A DNA stretch of 64,000 bases from Phycisphaerales bacterium (GCA_029260455.1 JAJDDF010000006.1:1-64000), one strand, 5' to 3'; shown: positions 8,605-18,307, numbered from the stretch's first letter. The notes: a model not told the origin generated them from the letters alone. Translations and numbers: made by a program.

Positions 8605-9372
8605 TCAACCATTGCGCTTGCGACGCACGAGCAGCAATCCGCCCATCCCCATCAGTGCGATTGATCCCGGCGTGGGCGTTGTGATTGAGTTGGTGGTGTC
8701 CAACCAACCCTCTTTCTTAAAATCCCATCTCTCAAGCCAGCCGTCGTCATACTTTGTGCCGCGCCCAAAACCCTTGGGCGGCCTGTCAAACGTGTGCATC
8801 CAGATGCCAAGATTTTCACCAAACTGAGCGCCCTCCCACGGCTCACCATCCGGATCAGGAAAGGCCGGTGAGTGCGCGTTGATGTCCGACACATCAAGTT
8901 TCATATGAAATACACGATCAGCGCCGCTCTGTGTCTTACTCAATTCCATCACAAACGAGTTATCAACAAGGGAACTCGCAATGCGATCCGCGTCGCCATC
9001 TGAACCATCTCCATTGCCATCTTCCCAGCTTGAAGAGTTGTTCTTGCCGTTGTAGCCATACACGGTCAAAGCATTACCGTCGTAAAAGAATTGTGCATAC
9101 TGTCCGGGATTATTCTTGGGGTTGGGACCGCTGCTCAAAACCAGCGAAATCGCATCAGTGGTATTCGCAGCCACCGTCACATCCCACGTCAATATCTCGT
9201 TGTTCGTGTCGTACGCACCGTTCACGGCCTTGATCGTGCCCGCCGAATTGCTCACACTGCCGCCAGGCAATGGCGCTGGAGCGTTCCAGTCAAACTCCCA
9301 GACCGCTGCATGAGCAGTCGACGCAATGGGAACAATCGCAAGTGTCGCAAGCTGGGCAATTCTGGATCGCAT
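8605..9372 (-). CDS. exported protein with a PEP-CTERM-like C-terminal sorting signal
   Basis: A 255-residue protein beginning MRSRIAQLATLAIVPIASTAHA, a typical signal peptide, which fixes the start at 9372. The mature part is beta-rich with an Asp/Gly/Asn loop (DGNGDGSDGDAD). The C-terminus reads TPTPGSIALMGMGGLLLVRRKRNG: a proline-rich turn, one hydrophobic helix and a basic tail. This is the planctomycete variant of the PEP-CTERM motif, in which the Glu of PEP is replaced. Such proteins are thought to be processed by an exosortase-like enzyme and displayed on the surface or in matrix. No exosortase gene lies in this window. The function of the mature domain is not recognised. Confidence 0.7.
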   Translation of the reverse strand: MRSRIAQLATLAIVPIASTAHAAVWEFDWNAPAPLPGGSVSNSAGTIKAVNGAYDTNNEILTWDVTVAANTTDAISLVLSSGPNPKNNPGQYAQFFYDGNALTVYGYNGKNNSSSWEDGNGDGSDGDADRIASSLVDNSFVMELSKTQSGADRVFHMKLDVSDINAHSPAFPDPDGEPWEGAQFGENLGIWMHTFDRPPKGFGRGTKYDDGWLERWDFKKEGWLDTTNSITTPTPGSIALMGMGGLLLVRRKRNG

Positions 9373-9610
9373 GGCAAGAGCTCCGAATCTTTGGGTGTGT
9401 GTGGCGAGAAACAGACATGAACCCGCCACCCAAAGCCTGCCCCGATTCAATTGACATGCCAGTGCCGCACACGTTGAACCCCATTTTTCGGGTGGCCTGT
9501 GACGTCTGTATGCTCGCGCGCACGTCCATGTATGCGTGAGACCGCACAACCCATCTGATCGTCATCTCTGTACACTCGCGCTGACCCCTGCGGGAACCTT
9601 GCAACGCACC

Positions 9611-10177
9611 ATGATCGGACCACTGCGCAAACATCCACGGAACTTCGGTGTCGTCGAGCCCGGCGCCATCTATCGCTCCGCCGCACTCTCGCCGCGCACG
9701 CTGCGCTATATCACAACTCGCTATGCCCTTCGCACCATCATCGACCTCGGCGCAACAACACTCACCCCCAAACCCGAGGCCGCTATTCGCAAAGCGGCCA
9801 ACGATCTCGGCGTCCAGCGCTTCGCCCTGCGCCTCAAAGGCACAGGCGAAGGTGATCCCAACGAATATGTTCGCGCCCTGCGCATTCTCGCCGACACAAG
9901 CTATCACCCCGTGCTCGTGCACTGCGGCGCCGGCGCACAGCGCACCAGCGCCTGCATCATCTTCTACCGACACGTTATTCAAGACATGCCCATCGGTCGT
10001 GCATATCCAGAATCATTCCGCTTCCGCCACCACCCGCGCAAACACCCACAACTCCTCACCTACATCAATCAATGGTGTACCGACATCGCACTTTCCTACC
10101 ACACCAAAGAACCCATCCCCTACACCGGCCCCACCGCACGCCAAATCGGCCGCACACCAATCGATCAACTCCCATGA
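9611..10177 (+). CDS. tyrosine/dual-specificity phosphatase family protein
   Basis: A 188-residue protein with the Cx5R phosphatase loop HCGAGAQRTS, preceded by the conserved start 'NFGVVEPGAIYRS' typical of bacterial cysteine phosphatases of the DSP/DUF442 kind. The general acid Asp is not obvious; IIDLGA is at the usual position of the first conserved strand. I start the gene at ATG 9611; GTG 9536 in the same frame would add 25 residues without domain character. Its TGA overlaps the ATG of the glycosyltransferase gene by 4 bases, so the two are translationally coupled. The substrate could be a phosphoprotein or a phospholipid/sugar phosphate. Confidence 0.7.
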   Translation: MIGPLRKHPRNFGVVEPGAIYRSAALSPRTLRYITTRYALRTIIDLGATTLTPKPEAAIRKAANDLGVQRFALRLKGTGEGDPNEYVRALRILADTSYHPVLVHCGAGAQRTSACIIFYRHVIQDMPIGRAYPESFRFRHHPRKHPQLLTYINQWCTDIALSYHTKEPIPYTGPTARQIGRTPIDQLP

Positions 10178-11718
10178 CTGCGCCTCCTCCATCACGCCGC
10201 TGGTTCACGCGCCCACTCGCGCACGCGCTGCTCGTCATCACCATCGCATCACTCATCTACCTGCCGCGCCTCGGCACCATCGGCCTGCGCTCTACCGAAG
10301 GCCACCGCGCCATCCCAGGGTGGAGCGTTCTCGAAACCGGCAACCTTCTCCCCACCACAATGTTCGAACACCCCTACATGCGCAAACCGCCCGGCATCGC
10401 CTGGGCCATCGCAACATCATCCTCACTCTTTGGTGAAACCGAATTCGCCGCTCGCCTGCCCGGCGCGCTCAGTGCCATCCTGATGGCACTTATCACTTGG
10501 CATTTCGCGCGCAGGTGGTTTGGCTCATCTGCCGGGCTCGCCGCAGGTCTCACGCAAGCCATGCTCCCACGCATGCTCACCTTCGCCCGCACCGCCGAAA
10601 TTGAACCACTCAACCAACTCTTCACTCAACTCGCAGCACTCACCGCCATTCATCTCTTGCTCGCACACGCGGCATCGAAACGCACTCGCATCATCTATGC
10701 CATAGCACTTGCGGTCTCGCTCCTCGGCGCCGCCCTCGCCAAAGGCCCCGCAAGTGCCCCTGCGCTACTCGCGGTTTTTCCCGCAGCAATGCTCGCCGCT
10801 CGCTCATGGCGCATCGCGCTGCGCTGGCCCATCGCACTCGCAGCTATTCTCACCCTCGGCGCTGGCATCCCCATCGCAATATGGTTCACCTCGGTCGCCC
10901 GCGAGGTCAATGCCATCACCCAAAGCGCTACCAACTTCATGGGTCACCCGGTCGCCATCGTGCGCTCGCCGCTCTTTGCGGGCGAAGTCTTGCTTGGCGC
11001 ACTCCCCGCCTCACTCGCCCTGCTTCTCCCTTTTGGCCCAGATGCCCGCACCGAAGCAGCCGCAAGTGACAACGCCCGCAATCGCCTCACCATCGCGCGC
11101 ACACTCGCACTGTCCTGCTTGCTCGGCATTGGCTTCTATCTCGCCCTGCTCATCACCAACCCGCGCTACGCACTCCCCACCATCGTCACACTCCCCGCAC
11201 TTGTCGGCTACGCAGTCCGCGGCATCACGACCGATTTCCTCCCCCACCGCGCGCGCATCGCGCAATGGCTAGCCCTCCGCCACCCACTCACTTGGCCCAT
11301 CATCCTGCTCAGCATTGCCGCCCTTTGGATTGGCATCTTCGAACCAAAACGTGGCACTGACAGTGGCCGCGATCCCGGCGAATCACTTGCCACTCACCTC
11401 CCCGACGGCGCCGAAGTCTGGGCCAACGCCATGATCGAGGGCCGCCCCGAACTCTTGTGGTACGCACACACCACTGCCGCTCGTGATGATCGCGCTGTTC
11501 GCATGCGCTGGATGCCCGTGCAACTCAAAAATGCAGTGGCGCCCCCCGTAGGCACCTACCTCCTGCTCAAAACCCGCTCCACATCCAAGGCACATCGACA
11601 AAGCGAATTCGATCGCTATCTCGAAAAATACAACGACCACGTGCAAGAAATTTCACGTGGTCGCGTGCATAAATATGACTATGTCTTACTGCGTTTCGTC
11701 ATCAACCAACGTCGTTGA
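10174..11718 (+). CDS. ArnT/PMT-like GT-C glycosyltransferase, multi-pass membrane protein
   Basis: A 514-residue integral membrane protein with about ten hydrophobic helices. The first periplasmic loop carries STEGHRA, matching the acidic D/E-EG.R motif of lipid-linked-sugar transferases of the ArnT/PMT type, followed by 'MRKPPGIAW', also a family hallmark (KPP). These enzymes move a sugar from a polyprenyl phosphate carrier to lipid A or protein in the periplasm; the actual donor and acceptor cannot be read here. The start at 10174 overlaps the phosphatase stop. The last 33 bases overlap the 3' end of the convergent SH3-like gene. Confidence 0.8.
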   Translation: MTAPPPSRRWFTRPLAHALLVITIASLIYLPRLGTIGLRSTEGHRAIPGWSVLETGNLLPTTMFEHPYMRKPPGIAWAIATSSSLFGETEFAARLPGALSAILMALITWHFARRWFGSSAGLAAGLTQAMLPRMLTFARTAEIEPLNQLFTQLAALTAIHLLLAHAASKRTRIIYAIALAVSLLGAALAKGPASAPALLAVFPAAMLAARSWRIALRWPIALAAILTLGAGIPIAIWFTSVAREVNAITQSATNFMGHPVAIVRSPLFAGEVLLGALPASLALLLPFGPDARTEAAASDNARNRLTIARTLALSCLLGIGFYLALLITNPRYALPTIVTLPALVGYAVRGITTDFLPHRARIAQWLALRHPLTWPIILLSIAALWIGIFEPKRGTDSGRDPGESLATHLPDGAEVWANAMIEGRPELLWYAHTTAARDDRAVRMRWMPVQLKNAVAPPVGTYLLLKTRSTSKAHRQSEFDRYLEKYNDHVQEISRGRVHKYDYVLLRFVINQRR

Positions 11719-13071
11719 TTCTGTCGGTTCACTCGCAGTGCTCGCCGCCTTCAACGCCGTCACAAGCGTCGGCTCAATCACCGGCACGCCGACCGGCCCA
11801 CTCTGCCCTTCAATACGCCGCACACCGCGAACACCAACAACCGTCCCCAGCTTGCCTTCAAGGCCCAGCGCCGGATCAGGTGCGACATACGCAACTGTGC
11901 GCGTCGAACCACCATCAACCGCCTGCAGGCGATACAACAGCGGCATCTGCCCGCCAGAATACACCGCGCTGGGCACCAGTCGACCAATCACTTCATAATC
12001 CGCAGATGCTGACACCTGCGCATCTATTATTTTGAATTCCTGCGTCGTGCGTTTCGCTTCTTCATCAAGTGCTGCCAGCGCCACAGCACTCTTCTGAAGT
12101 TCGCGCCGCACATTGAGCAGCTCAATTCGCGTCTCAGCAAACCGCGTGACCTGCATTTCCGCTTCCGTGTTGCGGGCCTGATCGACAAGCTGTGCATACG
12201 CATCAATCAATGGTTGCAATTCCGCCCGTTCAAGAGGTTCTTGCGACACTTTCTTATACGCCCGCTCAAGTTCCTCGATCAGGTCAAGTGACCGCTGCAC
12301 ACTCTTGGGCATGGTCGTATTTAGATCATTCACTGCTGTCGGATTCATAATCGGAGGCGCAAGCAGGGTCGTCGGAATAGCGCTCTCTGTCCCATCTGCC
12401 ACCGATGGTGTTGTCGGTGCCGCTGCGACCTGTGTAGACGTCGGCGTTGACGTCGTTCCCCCAAGCGCCCCAAGTACCGCATTCACTTCTGCATCAGATG
12501 CGCGCCGAGTCGCCGATTCGAGCACATACCCATGCGCCCCTGCTGGCGCTGCCACGCGATACCCCGCCACCTCGTTGCGATTATTCATCACATCGCCCTG
12601 ATACCGGAGTGACAACCCCGGCGCAAGCAATTCCTGGGCCACCGCCTTGTAGCAATTCTCAATGCGCTCAGCTTCACGATTGAAGGCACGCAGCCGCGTC
12701 TGCCGCGTCAGCACGACGCGCTGCTCGGCTTTCTGCACGTCCGCTTCGCCAACTTTGATCACCGCCGCCGTGCCCGCTGGATACTCCACGCGCAGCCAGT
12801 CAAACGACACCCCATCAGCGCGCAGCACCTGCCCCGCTTTCAATTCAGCAATTGCATACCACGCCGCACCCGAATCGCAGCGAAGCTCCGTGTCCTGCGT
12901 CACCACCACATACACCGCCTCGATGTCCGTCGCCTGAGCGCTCACCTCCGCAGCGCTCACTATCGCGATCATCGATGCAACTGCCACCATTGCCCCGCGT
13001 CCCATGCATCGCCCAAGCTTGCACAGTCTGCCACGCAATCCGTGTGTTGATGTCAATTGAAAAGTAGTCAT
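11686..13071 (-). CDS. exported protein with N-terminal SH3-like domain and helical middle
   Basis: This 461-residue protein has a long signal peptide ending near AEVSAQA. Residues about 50-130 fit a bacterial SH3 (SH3b) domain (VYVVVTQDTELRCDSGAAWY, LKAGQVLRADG, WLRVEYPAGTAAVI). A Thr/Ala/Pro-rich linker follows, then a long alpha-helical or coiled-coil region (about 290-385: LDLIEELERAYKKVS, LNVRRELQKSAVALAALDEEAKR) and a C-terminal beta part. SH3b domains often bind cell-wall peptides. The start at 13071 has a GGAGGAAC ribosome site. It is divergent from the TolC gene over a 141-base gap that must hold both promoters. Confidence 0.6.
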   Translation of the reverse strand: MTTFQLTSTHGLRGRLCKLGRCMGRGAMVAVASMIAIVSAAEVSAQATDIEAVYVVVTQDTELRCDSGAAWYAIAELKAGQVLRADGVSFDWLRVEYPAGTAAVIKVGEADVQKAEQRVVLTRQTRLRAFNREAERIENCYKAVAQELLAPGLSLRYQGDVMNNRNEVAGYRVAAPAGAHGYVLESATRRASDAEVNAVLGALGGTTSTPTSTQVAAAPTTPSVADGTESAIPTTLLAPPIMNPTAVNDLNTTMPKSVQRSLDLIEELERAYKKVSQEPLERAELQPLIDAYAQLVDQARNTEAEMQVTRFAETRIELLNVRRELQKSAVALAALDEEAKRTTQEFKIIDAQVSASADYEVIGRLVPSAVYSGGQMPLLYRLQAVDGGSTRTVAYVAPDPALGLEGKLGTVVGVRGVRRIEGQSGPVGVPVIEPTLVTALKAASTASEPTESTTLVDDETQ

Positions 13072-13212
13072 TGTCCGTTCCTCCATGAACTGTGCCGGGC
13101 CCCTCTCGCCCGTCGGCATCCTGCCATACGCCGGGATCCAGTTTGACCCCCTCAAGCGCTCCACCGGGCGAAGTGTTTTGCTCACTCGCGCTTCCGTGGC
13201 TACGCTCGGGCC

Positions 13213-15030
13213 ATGCCCGACGTCACACAATCCTACCGCGCCAATGCCCTCAAAGCGATCCCCCTCTGCTTTCTCACGCTCGCCCCCCTCTCAGGATGCA
13301 AAAGCCCACTCGACGCTTCCCCCGCCTCAGAGCTCCGTTCTTCTATTGCGCAGACCGTACGCCGCGAATTGAGTGCTGATTTCGCCGATCCCCCACCTCC
13401 TACTTCGCTTTCCCGCGGCACGTCCTCCATTGATTTCAAGCCAAGTCGTCTCGAGGAACTCAATGCCATGGGTGGCCCCGGCGCATATGCACACTCCCCG
13501 CTCCATCCCGGCCTCGACCTGCTCGGACGCCCAACCTCAACCGTCTCGATGCCACTCGAAGATGCGATCACCGCCGCCGTGCGCCACAACTTGCTCATCG
13601 AAGGCGCTTCCTTTGGTCCCGCGATCTCCCGCGCCGATGTCGATGCCGCCAATGCCGTCTTCGATTGGGTGCTCTTTGCTGATGCTGGCTGGAATATCAA
13701 CGATGCCCCCTTCGTCGGCACACCCTTTAGCGCAAACGTCCGCAAAGATCAATCCGTCACCGGCGCCGCAGGACTGCGCAAAGACCTCACCACCGGAGGC
13801 ACTGCCTCCATCTCCAACCGCCTGACCTACGTCGATGACACGCGCGCAGGTTTTCCCGCTACCCCCGATCCCTCCAACCGCACCGACCTCGTTGCGCGCA
13901 TCGATCATCCACTCCTGCGCGGCGCAGGCCGCACCACCACGCTTGCAGAAGTACGCCTTGCAGAAAACGCTGAACAAGCCCAGGTCCAGGAACTTCGCCG
14001 CACGCTCATTGATCGCGTCACAGAAACCGAACGCACCTACTGGAATCTCATCGCTGCCCGCCGCGCTATACAAATCCGCCAGAAGCTCATCGAGCGCGGC
14101 GTCGATGTGCGCGATGTCCTCAAAGCCCGCCTCCAATTCGATGTGCGCCCTGCGGAATATTCCGATGCGGTCGCGCGCGTCGAATCACGCCGCGCCGATG
14201 TCATCCGCGCCCTTAATGACTATCGCAAAACTTCCGATTCACTCAAAGCACTCATGAACGCCCCCGAACTTCCCGTTGGCGGCGAAACGCTTATCACACC
14301 CATCGGTGAACCCCCCGATCAACCCGTCACGTTCTCACTCTACGACGCCCTCGCCTCGGCGCTTCAACATCGCCCCGAAATTGAACAAGCCATCCTCGGC
14401 ATCGAAGATCGCGAAATTCGCCTTGAAGTTGCTGAAAACGCACGCCTCCCGCGCCTCGATTTCGCCGCCCAGGCTTCACTTGCTGGCCTCGATGAAAGTG
14501 TTGGTGATGCCTATGGCCAAATCGGCGACCGCAGTTTTGTCTCATACTTTCTCGGCCTCCAATTCGAACAACCCATCGGCAACCGCCCCGCTAACGCCGC
14601 CTTCACCCGCGCACGCCTTACGCGCATGCAGGCCCTCACCGACTATCGCCGCGTCGTGCAGGATGTCTTTCTGCAACTCAAGGGCGCACTGCGCGATCTC
14701 GAAACCAACTACACCCTCATCGAACAAACGCGCACCGCGCGCCTTGCCGCCGCTGAAAACCTGCGCACACTCCTTGTCCAGAAGCAAACCATCCAGTCAC
14801 TCACCCCCGACTTCCTCGACCTCGAACTGCGCCGCCAGGAATCACTCGCAAACGCCGAACTCGAAGAAATTCGCGCACTTGCCGATTACAACATCGCCCT
14901 TGCAGACTTCAACGCCGCCATGGGCCTCACGCTCGATCGACGCGGCATCGCGATCACACCCCCCGATGCCGATGCGCTGCTGCCCGGCAGTATCCCGATC
15001 AAACCCGCCGAACCTGTTGAAGACCAATGA
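13213..15030 (+). CDS. TolC-family outer-membrane efflux lipoprotein
   Basis: A 605-residue protein with a signal peptide and lipobox (PLSGC, Cys at residue 29). It has the duplicated coiled-coil OEP architecture of TolC: NRTDLVARIDHPLLRGAGR, then long helices (about 215-350 and 430-570) containing the typical 'ERTYWNLIAARRAIQIRQKLIE', 'QFDVRPAEYSDAVARVE' and 'RPEIEQAIL' patterns. Such proteins form the outer-membrane duct of tripartite pumps or type I secretion. No adaptor or pump gene is adjacent; the gene is instead coupled to tsaC with a 4-base ATGA overlap. A second TolC member lies at 23850-25715 and shares the LLRGAGR motif. Confidence 0.85.
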   Translation: MPDVTQSYRANALKAIPLCFLTLAPLSGCKSPLDASPASELRSSIAQTVRRELSADFADPPPPTSLSRGTSSIDFKPSRLEELNAMGGPGAYAHSPLHPGLDLLGRPTSTVSMPLEDAITAAVRHNLLIEGASFGPAISRADVDAANAVFDWVLFADAGWNINDAPFVGTPFSANVRKDQSVTGAAGLRKDLTTGGTASISNRLTYVDDTRAGFPATPDPSNRTDLVARIDHPLLRGAGRTTTLAEVRLAENAEQAQVQELRRTLIDRVTETERTYWNLIAARRAIQIRQKLIERGVDVRDVLKARLQFDVRPAEYSDAVARVESRRADVIRALNDYRKTSDSLKALMNAPELPVGGETLITPIGEPPDQPVTFSLYDALASALQHRPEIEQAILGIEDREIRLEVAENARLPRLDFAAQASLAGLDESVGDAYGQIGDRSFVSYFLGLQFEQPIGNRPANAAFTRARLTRMQALTDYRRVVQDVFLQLKGALRDLETNYTLIEQTRTARLAAAENLRTLLVQKQTIQSLTPDFLDLELRRQESLANAELEEIRALADYNIALADFNAAMGLTLDRRGIAITPPDADALLPGSIPIKPAEPVEDQ

Positions 15031-15635
15031 GCGCTAAACCGGTCGATCGCGCCATTTTCGACACTGCCGTAGCGCATCTCCGCGCCGGCGATGTCATTGC
15101 CTTCCCGACCGAAACCGTCTATGGCTTTGCCGCCGATGCGCTGAACCCCGCCGCAATCCGCACCCTCGCTGCACTCAAAGGCCGCCCCCAAAGCAAACCA
15201 TTTTCCATACTCATCGCAGACGCTGGCGCCGCCCGCCCACTTGTAAACATCTGGCCCGCGCGCGCTCAAGACCTCGCCCGGCGCTTCTGGCCCGGCCCGC
15301 TCACCATCGTGCTTCCCAAATCAGAGCTCGTACCAGACCTCGTTACCGCTGGCGCCACTACCATTGGCCTGCGCTGCCCTGATCATCCCGTCGCACTCGC
15401 ACTCATCCATGCCTTTGCTGGCCCCATCGCCGCCCCCAGCGCCAACCGCGCAGGCATGCCCGCCCCGACCACCGCTCATGACGTCCGCGCCGCTTTCCCC
15501 GAAGAAAACCTTTTTATCCTCGATGCTGGCCCCTGCACCATCGGCGCACCATCCACCGTTCTGCGTATTGATAAAATGCTCGGCGATCATATCCTGCGCA
15601 AAGGCGCACTCACCGCTCAAGAGCTGGGCCTCTAA
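15027..15635 (+). CDS. tsaC: L-threonylcarbamoyladenylate synthase
   Basis: A 202-residue YrdC/Sua5-type protein. It makes threonylcarbamoyl-AMP from threonine, bicarbonate and ATP for the t6A modification at position 37 of ANN-decoding tRNAs. Family marks are PTETVYGFAADA near the N-terminus, KGRPQSKPFSILIAD, FWPGPLTIVLPKS and the PSANRAGMPAPT stretch. The length fits the single-domain TsaC form without the Sua5 C-terminal domain. The start overlaps the TolC gene stop (ATGA). The stop overlaps the end of convergent rpiA by 4 bases. Confidence 0.9.
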   Translation: MSAKPVDRAIFDTAVAHLRAGDVIAFPTETVYGFAADALNPAAIRTLAALKGRPQSKPFSILIADAGAARPLVNIWPARAQDLARRFWPGPLTIVLPKSELVPDLVTAGATTIGLRCPDHPVALALIHAFAGPIAAPSANRAGMPAPTTAHDVRAAFPEENLFILDAGPCTIGAPSTVLRIDKMLGDHILRKGALTAQELGL

Positions 15636-16336
15636 TCTTTGAATGCCGCGCGATCCATCCGCGTAACACACCCTTGTGCATCTTCAATCAGCATCACATC
15701 CGCCTCAGTAAGAAACAGCCCATGCCCAACGACCCCCTCAGTCGCATCCAAATGCTGCGCAAGCTCCTTGAGTTCCATCGCTGGCAACACTGCATCAAGA
15801 ATACTGTTCCCGTTGTCCGTCACAAACCCATTCTTCTGCGCATCAACTCGCACCTGGCCATCCAAACCAAGCCCATTCAATAGCGCAGTCACACTCGCCC
15901 GCGCCCTCGGCAACACCTCCACGCCCAACTTGCGCTGCTCGCCAAGCCGCGTAACCCGCTTCTCCGCCTGCGCCATATACACGCACACTGTGCTCGCCTT
16001 TGCCGCGATACGCTCCTGCGTCATCGCCCCGCCGCCGCCTTTCAACATACGCAGTGCGTCATCAAATTCATCGGCGCCATCAAACAAATAATCAAGCTGC
16101 CCAGCCTCGTCAATCCCCTGCACCTGCAACCCAAGTGACGCCGCAAGTTCTTGTGATGCCCTGCTCGTCGCGACGCACCGCACATCAAGGTGTTCCTTCT
16201 TCACGCGCTCCGCAAGCGCTCGTATCCCCCGCGCCGCTGCACGCCCCGTGCCAAGACCAACTGCCATGCCGTCCATAATCGGCGCCACCGCTTCATTCGC
16301 AAGCGCATCGTTGTCCATAGTCACCGCCCCCTGCAT
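15632..16336 (-). CDS. rpiA: ribose-5-phosphate isomerase A
   Basis: A 234-residue cytosolic enzyme interconverting ribose 5-phosphate and ribulose 5-phosphate in the pentose phosphate pathway. RpiA signatures are visible: VGLGTGRAA (usually GLGTGSTA; here the Ser is Arg), DYLFDGADEFD, and LKGGGGAMTQERI with its catalytic acid and phosphate-binding glycines. The C-terminal part (LNGLGLDGQVRVDAQKNGFVTDNGNSILD) matches the family as well. ATG 16318, six codons in, has a better spaced purine-rich site and is a possible true start. The gene ends head-on into tsaC. Confidence 0.9.
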   Translation of the reverse strand: MQGAVTMDNDALANEAVAPIMDGMAVGLGTGRAAARGIRALAERVKKEHLDVRCVATSRASQELAASLGLQVQGIDEAGQLDYLFDGADEFDDALRMLKGGGGAMTQERIAAKASTVCVYMAQAEKRVTRLGEQRKLGVEVLPRARASVTALLNGLGLDGQVRVDAQKNGFVTDNGNSILDAVLPAMELKELAQHLDATEGVVGHGLFLTEADVMLIEDAQGCVTRMDRAAFKD

Positions 16337-16345
16337 GTACCGATT

Positions 16346-17179
16346 TTACACCGCCGCCATCGCCTCAGCGAACCTGTGCAGCGCAATCCCGCTCGCCGTC
16401 GCTGCATTCAATGAATCAACGCCATCCGCCATCCCAATGCGCACGCGCTCATCACACGCCCTCAGTACATCCCCCGGCAACCCTTCCCCCTCCGTGCCCA
16501 CATACACCGCCACGCGCTCATCCTGCACCACCATTGATACAACATCACCAATCACCCGCGCATCTGCACCGGGCGTTAGCGCCACCGTCCGCCACCCCAT
16601 CGCGCGCAACATCTCTACGCCTGCCACCCCTTCTTCCACCACACCAAATGGCACGCGCAGCGCATGACCCATCGAAACGCGAATCGCCTTGCGATACAGG
16701 GGATCACAACACCGCTCCGTGATAAGAACCGCCCCCGCGCCAAACGCCGCCGCATTTCTAAATACACCCCCCACATTGTCATGATTCGTCAGGTCATGGG
16801 CGACTGCGATCAGCCGTGCATCTTTCGCTTCACCTTCGAGCACTTCGCGCGCGTTCCACACTTCCCCGCGCTCACCCAGCGCAACACACCCGCGATGCAT
16901 CGCAAACCCCACCACGTCATCCATCACACCCTGCGCCGCGACATACACCGCCAACTCCCCCGGCCCATCCCCCAGCGCATCCGCAATGCTCGAGAGCGCC
17001 ACCTCACTCACCAACACCGACCGCGCCTCAAACCGCGACCCTTCAATAAGCAACCGCACCACCAACCGCCCCTCTGCAACAAACAGCCCCTCCCGCGCCT
17101 TGAGAGCCCCATCGCGCAGCCCGCGATACCCCGCCACCCGAGGATCATCCAGATTCGCAATGTGTTCAATCTTTGCCAT
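16346..17179 (-). CDS. SpoU/TrmH-family RNA 2'-O-methyltransferase
   Basis: A 277-residue SPOUT enzyme. An N-terminal substrate-binding domain (about 20-110; LKAREGLFVAEGRLVVRLL) precedes the knotted SAM-binding domain. Conserved motifs are NVGGVFRNAAAFGAGAVLI (motif 1, with the catalytic Asn/Arg), YVGTEGEGLP (motif 2) and GVDSLNAATASGIALHRF (motif 3). The family methylates ribose in rRNA or tRNA; the target base cannot be set from sequence alone. It sits 9 bases downstream of the rpiA start region on the same strand, and its own start is only 23 bases from the divergent methyltransferase start. Confidence 0.87.
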   Translation of the reverse strand: MAKIEHIANLDDPRVAGYRGLRDGALKAREGLFVAEGRLVVRLLIEGSRFEARSVLVSEVALSSIADALGDGPGELAVYVAAQGVMDDVVGFAMHRGCVALGERGEVWNAREVLEGEAKDARLIAVAHDLTNHDNVGGVFRNAAAFGAGAVLITERCCDPLYRKAIRVSMGHALRVPFGVVEEGVAGVEMLRAMGWRTVALTPGADARVIGDVVSMVVQDERVAVYVGTEGEGLPGDVLRACDERVRIGMADGVDSLNAATASGIALHRFAEAMAAV

Positions 17180-17202
17180 CGGTCGCTACGCTATCACACC
17201 CC

Positions 17203-18033
17203 ATGATCGAACCCACTTACGAACTTGGTCGCACCCGCGTCAACCGCTATGACCTCTACGAATTCGCCGTGCAGGATCCGCCCCTCGAAGCGCGCTTCCT
17301 TGCCGCCCTCCATGGCAACAATCCGCGCATCCTCACCGAAGACTTCTCCGGCCCCGCCTCTATCGCCCGCGCCTGGCTCGCTCTTTCACATACACACAAA
17401 GCAATCGCCGTCGACCGCGATGACGAACCACTCCACCACGCTGTCGACCGCCTCAACGATGCCCTCCCGGTGCGCCTGCCAGATTTCACCATCCGGCAGC
17501 GCGATGTCCTTGAAGTCAAAGACCAGACCGACATCATCGCTGCCCTCAATTTCGCCGCCTGTGAACTTCTCACCCGCCAACACCTGCTCACCTACCTCCG
17601 CAGCGCCCTTTACCGCCTTCAGCCCAATGGCATCCTCGTTCTCGATACCTACGGCGGCTCCGACGCACTCATCCCGGGCGAGTCCGAACAAACAATCCAA
17701 ACCCCGCATGGCAAACTCACCTACATCTGGGAACAGCGCGCCGCATGCCCCGCAACATCGCGCGTCGTCAACGCCATTCACTTCGTGCTGCCCGGCGGCT
17801 CGCGTATCGACAACGCCTTCACCTACGACTGGCGCCTCTGGTCACCGTCGGAACTTCGCGATGCGATGCACGATGCGGGCTTTCGCACCACCGAGGTCTA
17901 CGCCACCTATGGTGATGCCATCGACGATGCTGATCAATTGCACGTCACACCCATCTCTCGCGATGGCAACGCCCCCAATTTCGAAACCGATCTTGACGAC
18001 CACTGGGTGCTCTACATCGTCGCCCGCATATAG
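17203..18033 (+). CDS. class I SAM-dependent methyltransferase
   Basis: A 276-residue protein with the Rossmann methyltransferase pattern. Motif I is degenerate (ILTEDFSGPASIARAWL, in place of the usual E/DxGxGxG). Strand 2 ends in an acidic pair (AIAVDRDDEPL), and motif III-like segments include IIAALNFAACELLTR and LQPNGILVLDTYGG. The substrate is unknown. ATG 17203 was preferred over 17173 because the latter would run into the divergent SpoU gene. A strongly C-rich coding strand is shared with its plus-strand neighbours. Confidence 0.7.
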   Translation: MIEPTYELGRTRVNRYDLYEFAVQDPPLEARFLAALHGNNPRILTEDFSGPASIARAWLALSHTHKAIAVDRDDEPLHHAVDRLNDALPVRLPDFTIRQRDVLEVKDQTDIIAALNFAACELLTRQHLLTYLRSALYRLQPNGILVLDTYGGSDALIPGESEQTIQTPHGKLTYIWEQRAACPATSRVVNAIHFVLPGGSRIDNAFTYDWRLWSPSELRDAMHDAGFRTTEVYATYGDAIDDADQLHVTPISRDGNAPNFETDLDDHWVLYIVARI

Positions 18034-18054
18034 CTGTTCATGATTTTGGTGGAG

Positions 18055-18135
18055 TGGGCGTCTCATCTGTCATCTCTTGGCTAGCCCCAAGCGCGAGCGC
18101 GGGGGTTTCCTCTTCTTGGTGGGATAGACGTCCCG
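18055..18135. repeat. intergenic dispersed repeats, including a 24-base element also found inverted at 42585
   Basis: The 270-base gap between the methyltransferase and the lipoprotein gene contains no gene. It holds degenerate copies of the GTCTC-loop palindrome (GTGGGCGTCTC at 18055 and GGGATAGACGTCCCG near 18119). Between them, at 18083-18106, is a 24-base element with core AAGCGCGAGCGCGGGGG that occurs again, exactly inverted, at 42585-42608, and partly at 19504-19519. These look like decayed members of a chromosomal repeat family. No promoter or terminator was recognised here. Confidence 0.55.
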
Positions 18136-18307
18136 CTGCTGTGTAGACATCTTCTGCAGCCGAGATTTTTCCCTGCAGGGTGCCGTGGTCTGAGTCCGCG
18201 AAGGCGACGTTCTTTTTTTTGGTAGGACACACCTTTCACCTGGCTATGCTTTGACGATAATCACAACACCGAAATTGCCCCGCTCACTTTCCGAAGTAAT
18301 CACTAAC

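Noticed and set aside
13537-14136. Minus-strand 199-codon frame inside the TolC gene
   Set aside because: Its composition mirrors the complementary codons of TolC; it is rich in Asp/Gly/Ala without domain pattern.
14276-15037. Plus-strand frame of 253 codons overlapping the TolC 3' end
   Set aside because: Frame-shifted shadow, Ser/Pro/Ala rich, no motif; TolC and tsaC frames explain the region.
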